Shown here: in pieces, positions 6,513 through 13,979 of the stretch
How the letters are laid out: every line of letters begins with the position of its first letter
How positions within the stretch are numbered: the stretch's first letter is position 1
DNA from: Nitrososphaeria archaeon
GTDB lineage: Archaea; Thermoproteota; Nitrososphaeria; Geothermarchaeales; JDFR-13
Direction of reading: 5' to 3'
DNA: 13,979 nucleotides
Assembly (NCBI GenBank): GCA_027000765.1
Contig: JALTNJ010000164.1
Span: 1 to 13,979, forward strand
Notes under the pieces: model-generated
What the model saw: only the letters and a program-made list of their open reading frames with translations
What the model was told of the DNA's origin: nothing
Database searches by the model: none
Program-made: the position numbers and the translations under genes

Positions 6513-8459
6513 ATGTCTGAATCAAAGGGCATGTCTATACATGACCTATACCGATTAGTCCTTGTATCTGATCCTAAGGTGAGCCCCAGCGGCACCAAGA
6601 CAGTATTCACTGTAACAAAGATGAATAAAGATAAAGACAAGTATGAATCCAATATCTGGCTACTGGATAATCTACAAGAGACCTATGAACCTATCACAAA
6701 GGGACCAAGCGATAAGTTTCCACTATGGTCTCCAGACGGTAAGAAAATAGCCTTTATCTCAAGAAGAACTATGGATGAGAAGGAGAAGGGTGCAGAGATA
6801 TGGATATACTCCCTAGTAGGTAAGCATGAGCCCAGGATGCTGTTAAAGCTGAAGGGCGGTATAGAAAATGTCCGTTGGAGTCCAGATGGTAGGAAACTTC
6901 TCTTCCTCTCATATGTAGGTGAGCCGGAGGAGGATGTGAAAGTCATTGAGAGGATACCGATTTGGTTTAATGGAATCGGCTATACCTACAATTTATTTAA
7001 GCATCTATTTGTTGTGGATGTATACAGCGGTAACTATCACCAGGTTACAAATGGTGAGATAAACGTCACCATGGCAAACTGGTGTGGAGATGGGAGACAC
7101 ATCGCATATTCAGCCAGTGAAGACATGCTTAAACCTTATATCTCCGACATCTACTTGTTGGATACAAAGACTGGAGAACGTGAGAGACTTACTGATGGCG
7201 GCTTTTCAATAAGAGAGTTCTGCTGTAGCCCAGATGGAAGTTATATAGCCCTCAAGGGTCATAGGCTGGAGCATGGCATCGCAACTATTCCAAAGATATG
7301 GATCTTATCAGTTAAGGACAAACATTATGAAAATAAATATAGCCTTGAGTATCCAGCTGAGAACTCTATGAACTCAGATGTGAGAGGCCCATCCTCATCA
7401 CCTGGATTAGCTTGGATAGGAGATCATATTTATTTCCATGTAGCTATACGTGGAACAGTCCATCTCTATCGCATGGATATAGAAGGGAATTATGAGCCTG
7501 TAATTGAGGGAGACTTAGTTGTAGATAACTTCAGCGTATCAAGTAAGTGTATAGCCGCAACTATAATGACCTCAATCCAGCCACCGGAAGTATATCTAAT
7601 GATGGATGGCTTGAAGAAAGTCACCAGCTTCAACGACTCACTCCTCGCTGATGTAAGGCTAGTTAAACCTGAGCACTTTACTTTCACAGCAAGTGACGGG
7701 GAGACGATAGATGGATGGATAATGAAGCCCTTGGACTTCAAAGAAGGTGTAAAGTATCCTACAATATTAGAAATACATGGTGGTCCTGCCACTGCATATG
7801 GAGAAGGCTTTATCCATGAGTTCCATTGTCTAACCGCAAAGGGCTTTGTGGTAGTCTTCTTCAATCCAAGGGGTAGCTCAGGCTATAGACAGGAGTTCAG
7901 GGATATAAGAGGCCACTATGGAGAAAGAGAATATATGGATCTGATGGAGGGACTTGACCATGCACTGGCTAAGTTCAACTATATTGATGGAGATAGACTA
8001 GGTGTAACAGGAGGCAGCTATGGAGGTTTTATGACCAACTGGATAATTGGGCATACAGATAGGTTTAAGGCGGCTGTAACGCAGAGGTCAATATGCAACT
8101 GGATAAGTAAATATGGAACAACAGATATCGGCTTCTACTTTAACGCGGATCAGATAGCAGGTGCATTGGACAGGTATCCATGGGACGAAAAGTGGATTGA
8201 GAAATACTGGCAGCATAGTCCGCTGAAATACATCGGTAATGCTAAGACACCTACACTGATAATACATAGCATCGAAGACTATAGGTGCTGGCTAGACCAG
8301 GCAATACAGCTTTTCACAGCTTTGAAGATCAGAGGTGTAGATAGTAGACTAGTGCTGTTTCCAAATGAAAACCATAACTTATCTAGGACAGGAAAACCCA
8401 AGCATAGAATCAAGAGGCTGGAAGAACTTATCGGGTGGTTTGAAAAATACCTTAAATAA
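6513..8459 (+). CDS. S9-family serine peptidase, acylaminoacyl-peptidase / prolyl oligopeptidase type
   Basis: At 648 residues this has the two-domain plan of acylaminoacyl-peptidases. The N-terminal half is a beta-propeller with repeated SPDG motifs (LWSPDGKKIAF, RWSPDGRKLLF, CCSPDGSYIAL), which filters substrates to short peptides. The alpha/beta-hydrolase domain follows from about residue 390. The oxyanion/HGGP motif starts at His422. The nucleophile is Ser502 in GGSYGGFM. The likely acid is Asp589 (IEDYR), and His621 (NENHN) completes the triad. No signal peptide is seen, so it is probably cytoplasmic, releasing N-acylated or free residues from oligopeptides. The ATG at 6513 has AGGTG 7 bases upstream; a second ATG at 6531 lacks an SD. 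The D-aminoacylase follows 108 bases downstream on the same strand, a pairing that suggests peptide breakdown. The exact peptide preference is unknown. Confidence 0.9.
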   Translation: MSESKGMSIHDLYRLVLVSDPKVSPSGTKTVFTVTKMNKDKDKYESNIWLLDNLQETYEPITKGPSDKFPLWSPDGKKIAFISRRTMDEKEKGAEIWIYSLVGKHEPRMLLKLKGGIENVRWSPDGRKLLFLSYVGEPEEDVKVIERIPIWFNGIGYTYNLFKHLFVVDVYSGNYHQVTNGEINVTMANWCGDGRHIAYSASEDMLKPYISDIYLLDTKTGERERLTDGGFSIREFCCSPDGSYIALKGHRLEHGIATIPKIWILSVKDKHYENKYSLEYPAENSMNSDVRGPSSSPGLAWIGDHIYFHVAIRGTVHLYRMDIEGNYEPVIEGDLVVDNFSVSSKCIAATIMTSIQPPEVYLMMDGLKKVTSFNDSLLADVRLVKPEHFTFTASDGETIDGWIMKPLDFKEGVKYPTILEIHGGPATAYGEGFIHEFHCLTAKGFVVVFFNPRGSSGYRQEFRDIRGHYGEREYMDLMEGLDHALAKFNYIDGDRLGVTGGSYGGFMTNWIIGHTDRFKAAVTQRSICNWISKYGTTDIGFYFNADQIAGALDRYPWDEKWIEKYWQHSPLKYIGNAKTPTLIIHSIEDYRCWLDQAIQLFTALKIRGVDSRLVLFPNENHNLSRTGKPKHRIKRLEELIGWFEKYLK

Positions 8460-8489
8460 GACATTTTTGGGGTATGTGGAAGAGTCGTT

Positions 8490-8521
8490 GAGTTAATAAA
8501 CTCCTCTTTCTTTATTATTTT
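8490..8521 (+). terminator. Hairpin plus T-rich tail after the S9 peptidase
   Basis: GAGTT (8490-8494), loop AATA, AACTC (8499-8503) make a 5-bp stem about 30 bases after the peptidase stop. It is followed by the pyrimidine tract CTCTTTCTTTATTATTTTT. Such a tract is a sound archaeal terminator candidate, and the short stem may be incidental. The T/A-rich tail could also overlap a TATA element for the next gene. Confidence 0.4.
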
Positions 8522-8567
8522 TAATTCTCCGAATATAACGTAGAGTCATATATGGGGTGCATAGCCA

Positions 8568-10163
8568 TTGAGTCATGAATACGATATAGTAATCAAAAAT
8601 GGTCTTATAGTAGATGGGACAGGGCAACCATGTTATACTGCGGATGTAGGTATTTTCCAGGGTAAGATAGTTAAGATCGGGAAGATTTGTCCTACTGCAT
8701 ATGATAAGCTGATCGATGTGGATGGAAAGGTGGTTGCTCCAGGATTCATAGATATGCATTCACATGATGACCTAGTGCCCTTTAGAGATAAATATAATTT
8801 GCCTAAGCTTAGGCAGGGTATTACCACCGTAGTTGTGGGAAACTGTGGTATAAGCCCTGCTCCCGTTAATCCACGTACCCTAGACATATTAAGGTCCCAA
8901 CTCGGTATCCTAGGGGCTGAAGTTGAGTTCACTTGGAGAAGCTATGGTGACTATCTTGATGCACTGGATTCTCTTGGAAATATCGGGACCAACATAGTTG
9001 GATTAGTGGGGCACGGGGCCCTCAGGATAGCTACAATGGGTATGGAGGCTAGGGATCCAACTCCAGATGAGCTTGGGGAAATGAAGCGTCTTTTAGAGGA
9101 TGCTATAAGGGATGGTGCCTTCGGAATGTCCACAGGATTGATATATCCTCCAGGGGTATACTCAAAGACCGATGAACTTATAGAACTCTCTAAGGTAGTC
9201 TCTAAATACGGTGGCCTGTACTCTAGTCATATTAGAAACGAGGGTGTGAAGGTTGTGGAAGCCGTTTCAGAGGCGATAGAAATCGGTAGGAAAGCTGGTG
9301 TATCGGTGCAGATCTCTCATCACAAAGCATCTGGTAAGAGGGCACGTGGATTGACAAAGGTCACACTTAAGATGATTGAGGAAGCACGTAAAGAGGGGAT
9401 TGATGTCTCGGCAGATGCATATCCCTATACAGCTGGATCCACGTATCTCGCGGCTCTACTCCCCGATTGGGTTCATGAAGGTGGAGAGGAAAATATGAAA
9501 AGAGTTCTTATGGATAAGGAGCTACGTATAAAGGTTAGAAATGAGATTATTAAGAGAAGGAACTGGATAGATGCTGGAAACGGGATGGAGTGGGATAAGA
9601 TTCTGTTAACATATTCATCTCGATACGAGAAGTATCTAGGTAAATCTATTAAAGAAATATCCACGATCGTGGATAAAGATCCATTTGACCTAGTCTTTGA
9701 GATATTGCTGGAAGATGGATATAATGCGAGTATGATAACCTTTTCTATGGATCAAGAGGATGTTGATAGGGTGATATCCCATCCTGAAGTAATGATTGGC
9801 ACAGATGGATTGGACACTGGAAAAGGCTTTCCACATCCCCGTGCATATGGCACATTCCCAAGGATCATACGGAGATACGTCGCTGAGAAACAAATGTTTG
9901 GGATGGAGGAAGCTGTTAGAAAGATGAGTGGAATGCCTGCTAGGAAACTACTTCTAAAGGAAAAGGGTTTTATAAAGGAGGGATATGACGCCGATATTGT
10001 TATCCTTAATCCAAGGGAGGTTAAGGATAAAGCTACATTTGAGAATCCACGTCAATATCCAGAGGGTATTGAATATGTGATTGTAAATGGAGTCGTATCA
10101 ATTGAGAATGGAGAACTTACTGGCCTACTTGGAGGAAAAGTATTGAGAAGAGGATCAGCGTAA
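8568..10163 (+). CDS. N-acyl-D-amino-acid deacylase (D-aminoacylase family amidohydrolase)
   Basis: This 531-residue member of the amidohydrolase superfamily belongs to the D-aminoacylase branch, which removes N-acyl groups from D-amino acids using zinc. The order of motifs is that of the family: DMHSHDD with His64 and His66, then GNCGIS with Cys93 (the metal-bridging Cys typical of D-aminoacylases), His221 in SSHIRNE, His251 in SHHK, and Asp413 in GTDG followed by PHPRAYGTF. All are present, so it should be active. Flanking beta-sandwich strands are seen at the N terminus (VIKNGLIVDGTG) and the C terminus (DADIVILNP). The start is TTG at 8568, with GGGGTG 8 bases upstream. It follows the S9 peptidase and converges with the thiolase 3 bases beyond its stop. 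Other deacylases or dipeptidases of the superfamily are less likely given Cys93. Confidence 0.87.
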   Translation: MSHEYDIVIKNGLIVDGTGQPCYTADVGIFQGKIVKIGKICPTAYDKLIDVDGKVVAPGFIDMHSHDDLVPFRDKYNLPKLRQGITTVVVGNCGISPAPVNPRTLDILRSQLGILGAEVEFTWRSYGDYLDALDSLGNIGTNIVGLVGHGALRIATMGMEARDPTPDELGEMKRLLEDAIRDGAFGMSTGLIYPPGVYSKTDELIELSKVVSKYGGLYSSHIRNEGVKVVEAVSEAIEIGRKAGVSVQISHHKASGKRARGLTKVTLKMIEEARKEGIDVSADAYPYTAGSTYLAALLPDWVHEGGEENMKRVLMDKELRIKVRNEIIKRRNWIDAGNGMEWDKILLTYSSRYEKYLGKSIKEISTIVDKDPFDLVFEILLEDGYNASMITFSMDQEDVDRVISHPEVMIGTDGLDTGKGFPHPRAYGTFPRIIRRYVAEKQMFGMEEAVRKMSGMPARKLLLKEKGFIKEGYDADIVILNPREVKDKATFENPRQYPEGIEYVIVNGVVSIENGELTGLLGGKVLRRGSA

Positions 10164-10166
10164 TAA

Positions 10167-11351
10167 CTATTTCTCCCTCTCAAGTAGAAGAGCCGTTGCC
10201 CCGCCCATACCATGGCATATGCTTGCTACACCTAAATTAGCGGATAAATGTTCCATAGCGTTAAGCAAGGTTGTTGTAATCCTGGCTCCGCTTGCGCCAA
10301 GTGGGTGGCCCAATGCAATTGCTCCGCCAAATACATTGATCTTTTTCCTTGGAATATCTAGAAGCCTTTCATATACTATAGTGGAGACTGCAAATGCCTC
10401 GTTATTCTCAAATACATCTATCACATCTATTGAAAGCCCGTGTTTATCCAGTAGTTTCCTAACAGCATATATCGGAGCCGCTGGAAACTTCCATGTCTCC
10501 AAGCCTCCCCAAGAATATCCTTTTATACTTGCTCTGGGTTTCCAACCATATTTCGATAGAGCGTCTTCACTAACTAATAGGAGTGCGGATGCACCATCGC
10601 TTATCTGACTTGATGTAGCCGCGGTGTGGAGTCCTCCAGGGAAAATGGGAGGCAGCCTCGCCATTTTATCGATTGTTGTATCTCCCCTAATTCCCTCGTC
10701 ATTATCAAGTATGACTTGTCCATCGACCTCAACAGGATGGATCTCCTTCTTAAAAATTCCGTCTACAGTAGCCCTATATGCTTTTTTATGGCTCTCCAAC
10801 GCTACTTCCTCCAACTCACTGCGTGTAACCCCATGTTCCTTAGCCAACATATCCGCCTCCTGCGCCATTATCATACCGTTAAACGGATCTGTTAGCCCCT
10901 CATAGACAAGAGCATCTAAAATAGGCGTCTCCCTACCATACAAGAGCTTTACCCCCCAACGGTATTCCCATGGTATTATAAATGGGGTTCTACTCATACT
11001 CTCCATACCACCTACTATAGCGATATCCACGTCGCCAGCTTTGATCATACTGGCTCCAGTAATTATCCCCGCCATTCCCGATGCACAGACCATGTCAACA
11101 GTCATCGCATCGACGTGCTCAGGAATCCCGGCTTTAATACTAGCCTGTCTAGCTGTATCCATGCCGGTACCAGCTCTAATGACATGGCCAAATACGACTA
11201 TATCCACATCATTTGGGTCAAGGTTATTCCTGTCTACAATTGATTTTATTACCATCGAACCTAGCTCGACAGCCGAGAACCTAGCTAGTGTCCTACCAAA
11301 TTTTCCTATTGGAGTCCTAATAGCATCTACAACATATACTTTTCTAGTCAT
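10167..11351 (-). CDS. Thiolase family protein (acetyl-CoA C-acyltransferase)
   Basis: The 394-residue protein has the full catalytic set of two-cysteine thiolases: nucleophile Cys89 in VDMVCASG, NEAFA (Asn317), His349 in IALGHPLGASG and second Cys379 in CHGMGGA. It would catalyse CoA-dependent cleavage of 3-oxoacyl-CoA or, in reverse, condensation of two acetyl-CoA to acetoacetyl-CoA. The two-Cys/NEAFA form resembles bacterial-type degradative and biosynthetic thiolases. Many archaeal mevalonate-pathway thiolases differ and sit beside HMG-CoA synthase and a DUF35 partner, and neither is here. The ATG at 11351 has AGGTG 8 bases upstream. It lies downstream of the flavin-reductase gene on the same strand. 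The acyl chain length and the direction in vivo cannot be read from sequence. Confidence 0.9.
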   Translation of the reverse strand: MTRKVYVVDAIRTPIGKFGRTLARFSAVELGSMVIKSIVDRNNLDPNDVDIVVFGHVIRAGTGMDTARQASIKAGIPEHVDAMTVDMVCASGMAGIITGASMIKAGDVDIAIVGGMESMSRTPFIIPWEYRWGVKLLYGRETPILDALVYEGLTDPFNGMIMAQEADMLAKEHGVTRSELEEVALESHKKAYRATVDGIFKKEIHPVEVDGQVILDNDEGIRGDTTIDKMARLPPIFPGGLHTAATSSQISDGASALLLVSEDALSKYGWKPRASIKGYSWGGLETWKFPAAPIYAVRKLLDKHGLSIDVIDVFENNEAFAVSTIVYERLLDIPRKKINVFGGAIALGHPLGASGARITTTLLNAMEHLSANLGVASICHGMGGATALLLEREK

Positions 11352-11391
11352 GTTAAATACACCTATGGCGTTGTCCCCATCCCTGCTTAGG

Positions 11392-11410
11392 ATTAAATAT
11401 AGTTTATATC
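11392..11410 (-). promoter_or_regulatory. Probable TATA element of the thiolase gene
   Basis: On the minus strand the AT-rich stretch reading GATATAAAC then TATATTTAAT lies about 41-59 bases before the ATG. It would start transcription near 11375 and give a short leader holding the AGGTG site (11360-11364). The gap to the flavin-reductase gene is 97 bases, so both read-through and independent transcription are possible. Confidence 0.4.
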
Positions 11411-11446
11411 ACTTATCAACATTTGAAAAATATTATCTATACTATA

Positions 11447-11989
11447 TCACTTCTTCTCAGCCATCTTAAACATACCTACTGTATAGAAGCCTCTTCCCCA
11501 GTTATGCAGTGGAATCGGGTTATTGGCTACGCTCCAACCTTTTCTCTCACTAAAGTAATTTGGATCTGCAGCAGCCCTAACTACTCTCCCTAGGAATAGT
11601 GTTACATCCTCAGCCTCAACACTATTCACAACTATACATTCTAACACTCCAATTGCATCTTTGACTATCGGTGCATCAATTGAACTAGCCTTTATAGCTG
11701 TAAATACCTTTGTTTTATCAAATTCACGGCCAGATACACTTCCAACAGTGTATATCTTATCAATATACTTCTTTTCAACGATATTAATCGTGTACTGCCG
11801 ATAGGTCTCTATCAATTCATGGGTATATGATTCAATGTCTATAGCCACACCCACAAGCGGAGGCTCCTCTGCAATAGGGGACACCCAGCTAGCCGCCATA
11901 AAATTTATCTTCTCACCCCATTTCCCACTACCTATTACATATGCAGGGCGAGGGTGTAAAAGCATGTAATATCTCTCGATCTCTATCAC
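11447..11989 (-). CDS. Flavin-reductase-like FMN-binding protein
   Basis: The 180-residue protein matches the flavoredoxin/flavin-reductase (split-barrel FMN-binding) family. Visible motifs from the chosen start: YYMLLHPRPAYVIGSG (7-22), NFMAASWVSP (29-38) with EEPPLVGVAI (41-50), YTHELI (55-60), YTINI (66-70) and GSVSGREFDKTK (83-94). The last matches the family's conserved SGR-x-x-K segment. It would bind FMN and pass electrons from a reduced carrier, possibly to a partner oxygenase or thiol protein. I choose the GTG at 11989, with GGGGTG (11997-12002) 7 bases upstream. A TTG at 12007 would add six residues, including two Gly from a G run. It lies between the aminotransferase and the thiolase. 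The partner protein is unknown. Confidence 0.78.
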   Translation of the reverse strand: MIEIERYYMLLHPRPAYVIGSGKWGEKINFMAASWVSPIAEEPPLVGVAIDIESYTHELIETYRQYTINIVEKKYIDKIYTVGSVSGREFDKTKVFTAIKASSIDAPIVKDAIGVLECIVVNSVEAEDVTLFLGRVVRAAADPNYFSERKGWSVANNPIPLHNWGRGFYTVGMFKMAEKK

Positions 11990-11996
11990 AGTCCAG

Positions 11997-12012
11997 CACC
12001 CCCCCAAAAAAA
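11997..12012 (-). repeat. T7G7 homopolymer tract overlapping the SD site of the flavin-reductase gene
   Basis: On the plus strand seven C (11999-12005) are followed by seven A (12006-12012). Read on the minus strand this is T7G7 and then TG, so the SD GGGGTG lies inside the tract. Tracts of this kind are prone to length change, and here it would alter SD position or spacing. If the upstream TTG were used, it would shift the reading frame. Confidence 0.6.
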
Positions 12013-12066
12013 TATTGATTAAAATCTCGATTTATCTGCATATCCCGGGTAGAGTGAAAAAGATCA

Positions 12067-13266
12067 TTAAATGCCCCTAATAAATCTCTCAATCTTATCC
12101 ATAGCGTCTCTAATTATATCCTCGGGAGGTAGCGTTACGGCTCTAAAGTGGCCTTTACCAGTTTCTCCGAATCCACTTCCATATACCACAAAAACACCCG
12201 TCTCTAGGAGAAGTCTCTCCACAAATTTCTTATCGTCACCGGAGAATATTTCTTGGCTTATCCTTGGAAATATATAGAAAGTTCCTCTTGGCTTTACAAC
12301 CGAAATACCCGGCATCTCACTAAGACGCTTATACATTAATTCAGACCTCTCTCTAAATTTCCTATTAATCTCCCTTATATGATCCTGAGGACCCCTTAAA
12401 GCAGCCACCGCCCCGTATTGAGCAGGAGTATTTGCCGATAACCTTATCATAGCCATCTTCATAATCAAGCTAATCGCCTTATCACGATTTTCCCCAGAAG
12501 GATCATGGATATAGACATATCCTAGTCTCCATCCAGTCATTAAATAAGCTTTAGAGAAGCCGTTTAACACAAATACAGGGACATCCTTAGATATCGAGGC
12601 CGGAGATCTAAACCTACCCTCAAAAACAATTTGATTATATATTTCATCTGAGACGACGGGTATTCCATATTCCCCAGCAACATCTATAATCCCTCTAATA
12701 ACCTTCTCGCTATATACGGATCCAGTGGGGTTATTAGGATTTATAATAGTTATAAACCTAGTTCTATCAGTGATATTCTTCCTAATATCATCTATATCTG
12801 GAATCCAACCCTCTTCCTCAACAACTTTATACTCCACAGCCCTCGCATGATATAGTTCTGGAACATTGATATATAGAGGGTATGATGGTGATGGTACGAG
12901 AGCCTCATCCCCCCTATCAAGTAAGATTCTACATATAAAACTTATTCCTTCAGATACGCCTTGAGTAACTATAATGTCGTTTGGAGAGATATCTACATTA
13001 TTAATCCTCTTCTCATGCTCAGAAATAGCCTCTCTGAGCTCGATTATACCCTGTGACTCCCCGTAGTAGTTCCTGTTATCCCTCATACTTGCAATGTAAG
13101 CCGCCTCTATTATATGCTTAGGCGTCTTAAAATCATATTTCAATGGATCCCCGATGTTGAGGTATATAATCTCCCTGCCCTTCTCAGCAGCCTTCTTAGC
13201 AAGTGGTACAAGGCCCCTTATTGCATATTCAATATGGTCCAGATCCTCTGTAAACCTTATCTTCAT
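12067..13266 (-). CDS. Alanine aminotransferase, class I PLP-dependent
   Basis: This 399-residue fold-type I aminotransferase closely resembles the Pyrococcus furiosus alanine aminotransferase as I recall it (398 residues), in length and motif order. The PLP lysine is Lys239 in NGFSKAY. Asn179 in INPNNPTG, Asp207 and Tyr210 in SDEIY, and Arg247 in GWRLGY complete the cofactor site. Arg375 in HFRAVTLP should bind the substrate carboxylate. The expected reaction is alanine + 2-oxoglutarate = pyruvate + glutamate, which links to the oxidoreductase operon in this window. In archaeal fermentation it also makes alanine as an electron sink. The ATG at 13266 has no strong SD (only GATG nearby), so it may be leaderless: an AT-rich element at 13278-13291 sits at about the right distance. 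An aspartate or other aminotransferase is the main alternative. Confidence 0.88.
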   Translation of the reverse strand: MKIRFTEDLDHIEYAIRGLVPLAKKAAEKGREIIYLNIGDPLKYDFKTPKHIIEAAYIASMRDNRNYYGESQGIIELREAISEHEKRINNVDISPNDIIVTQGVSEGISFICRILLDRGDEALVPSPSYPLYINVPELYHARAVEYKVVEEEGWIPDIDDIRKNITDRTRFITIINPNNPTGSVYSEKVIRGIIDVAGEYGIPVVSDEIYNQIVFEGRFRSPASISKDVPVFVLNGFSKAYLMTGWRLGYVYIHDPSGENRDKAISLIMKMAMIRLSANTPAQYGAVAALRGPQDHIREINRKFRERSELMYKRLSEMPGISVVKPRGTFYIFPRISQEIFSGDDKKFVERLLLETGVFVVYGSGFGETGKGHFRAVTLPPEDIIRDAMDKIERFIRGI

Positions 13267-13446
13267 AGTGCATCAACAAAATTATTTTTCCAAGGTTCTA
13301 ATTTGAATTTTTAGCATATATATTATAGGAATACAGCGTTTGTTGAAAATATATTCAGGAGATATATAAGTGGAATATACTATAACTATGTGTTCGACTA
13401 TTATATGATATGTTGAGGAGTTAAGGAGAAATAGGGCTAGAGAAAT
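13267..13446 (-). promoter_or_regulatory. Intergenic region upstream of the aminotransferase
   Basis: This 180-base AT-rich gap separates the regulator stop from the aminotransferase start, both on the minus strand. TATA-like stretches on the minus strand are GGAAAAATAATTTT (plus 13278-13291), CTAAAAATT (13305-13313) and ATAATATATATGC (13314-13326). I see no clear ORF, tRNA or palindromic operator. The neighbouring HTH protein could act here, but that is a guess from position. Confidence 0.3.
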
Positions 13447-13979
13447 CTAGTTTCTTCCCCTTAAACTATTTAAACTGTTTAGTTTTTCGTGTAATGTTCT
13501 AAGCATCTCATCATGTGGATACATCCATTTACCATTGCTGAACATCTTATATGGAATCGTCTGCCTCCTACTCGGCTCCATCGGTGAAGCAAGGTAATAT
13601 TCAAAGCCCTTTAAGAAGCCGGTGACAACAAGGTCATTTAACATATTTATGAACTTTATAAGCTCTGTCATAGGTACATAACTCACCATAACCAACTTGT
13701 ACTGCTCTAAGATCTTGCCCAATACCTCTGTAAACGGCTTGTCTCTAAATGTATTTGCTACTTTAGCTAGAGAAGTATAGTTAGGGAACTCGAGTATTGC
13801 ATATACTATGAATGACTCGTTTGGCGGGAACTTCATAAAGAGGATCTCATAGTCCTCTATCAGAAAATTCTTTTCTATATGCTGTTTAAAGTGATATCTG
13901 ATATTCTGGGGTGTTGAACCTAGGTATTCAGCTAGTTGTGTATATGAAATTGTCGCGTCCTGTTCTAGATATCTTAGTA
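13447..13979 (-). CDS. HTH transcriptional regulator (partial, N terminus beyond window)
   Basis: The frame stays open, with no stop, from the stop codon at 13447 to the right edge, so 176 residues are visible and the start lies outside. Reading from the window end, residues around ISYTQLAEYLGSTPQNIRY and the following KQHIEKNFL make a helix-turn-helix of the winged/AsnC-like kind. They are followed by ESFIVYAILEFPNYTS, which could begin a compact alpha/beta effector or dimerisation domain like that of Lrp-type proteins, ending in a basic tail (LNSLRGRN). The internal ATG at 13836 is well inside the protein and is not the start. It lies upstream of the alanine aminotransferase on the same strand, so it could regulate amino-acid genes. 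The family beyond the HTH is not recognised. Confidence 0.6.
   Translation of the reverse strand, partial: LRYLEQDATISYTQLAEYLGSTPQNIRYHFKQHIEKNFLIEDYEILFMKFPPNESFIVYAILEFPNYTSLAKVANTFRDKPFTEVLGKILEQYKLVMVSYVPMTELIKFINMLNDLVVTGFLKGFEYYLASPMEPSRRQTIPYKMFSNGKWMYPHDEMLRTLHEKLNSLNSLRGRN

Noticed and set aside
10219..11469. Long open frames antisense to the thiolase gene (10219-10608, 10624-10905, 11041-11469)
   Set aside because: The thiolase frame has all catalytic motifs. The antisense frames show low-complexity Ser/Leu/Ile-rich translations with no motif or SD site.
1..13979. CRISPR array, insertion sequence, integrase, tRNA or rRNA gene
   Set aside because: No regularly spaced repeats, terminal inverted repeats, transposase motifs or cloverleaf sequences were found on reading both strands by eye.

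Overview
The window looks like chromosomal DNA of a hyperthermophilic archaeon, most likely a member of the Thermoproteota (crenarchaeal lineage). The grounds are a four-subunit 2-oxoacid:ferredoxin oxidoreductase, a geranylgeranyl-reductase-family flavoprotein, an alanine aminotransferase very like the Pyrococcus enzyme, AT-rich TATA-type promoters in place of -35/-10 boxes, frequent TTG starts behind GGTGA-type Shine-Dalgarno (SD) sites, heavy use of AGG/AGA and ATA codons, and U-run terminators. The genus cannot be named from the sequence alone.

Layout. Positions 1-829 (+) hold the C-terminal end of a glycosylation-prone surface protein with Ig-like modules and a C-terminal membrane anchor. 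Positions 1001-3964 (+) are a compact operon for the gamma, delta, alpha and beta subunits of a pyruvate-type ferredoxin oxidoreductase. Facing it with only 6 bases between is a SagB-type nitroreductase (3971-4801, -). A divergent intergenic region of about 230 bases then leads to three plus-strand genes: a geranylgeranyl reductase family protein (5036-6439), an S9 acylaminoacyl-peptidase (6513-8459) and an N-acyl-D-amino-acid deacylase (8568-10163). The last converges, 3 bases apart, on a minus-strand series running in from the right edge: an HTH regulator (cut by the window end), an alanine aminotransferase, a flavin-reductase-like protein and a thiolase.

How the genes fit together (inference). 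Most of the window suits a peptide- and amino-acid-fermenting lifestyle. The S9 peptidase and D-aminoacylase would release and deacylate amino acids. The aminotransferase interconverts alanine and pyruvate. The oxidoreductase oxidises pyruvate to acetyl-CoA and passes electrons to ferredoxin. The thiolase condenses or cleaves acyl-CoA. The flavin-dependent proteins are plausible redox partners or lipid-saturation enzymes.

I saw no rRNA, tRNA, CRISPR array, insertion sequence, integrase or defence genes. I did not find a clear new system. The points most worth checking are the HTH regulator running off the right edge, the orphan SagB-type enzyme, the T7G7 tract in front of the flavin reductase, and the terminator-like runs embedded in the convergent gene pair near 3.9-4.0 kb.
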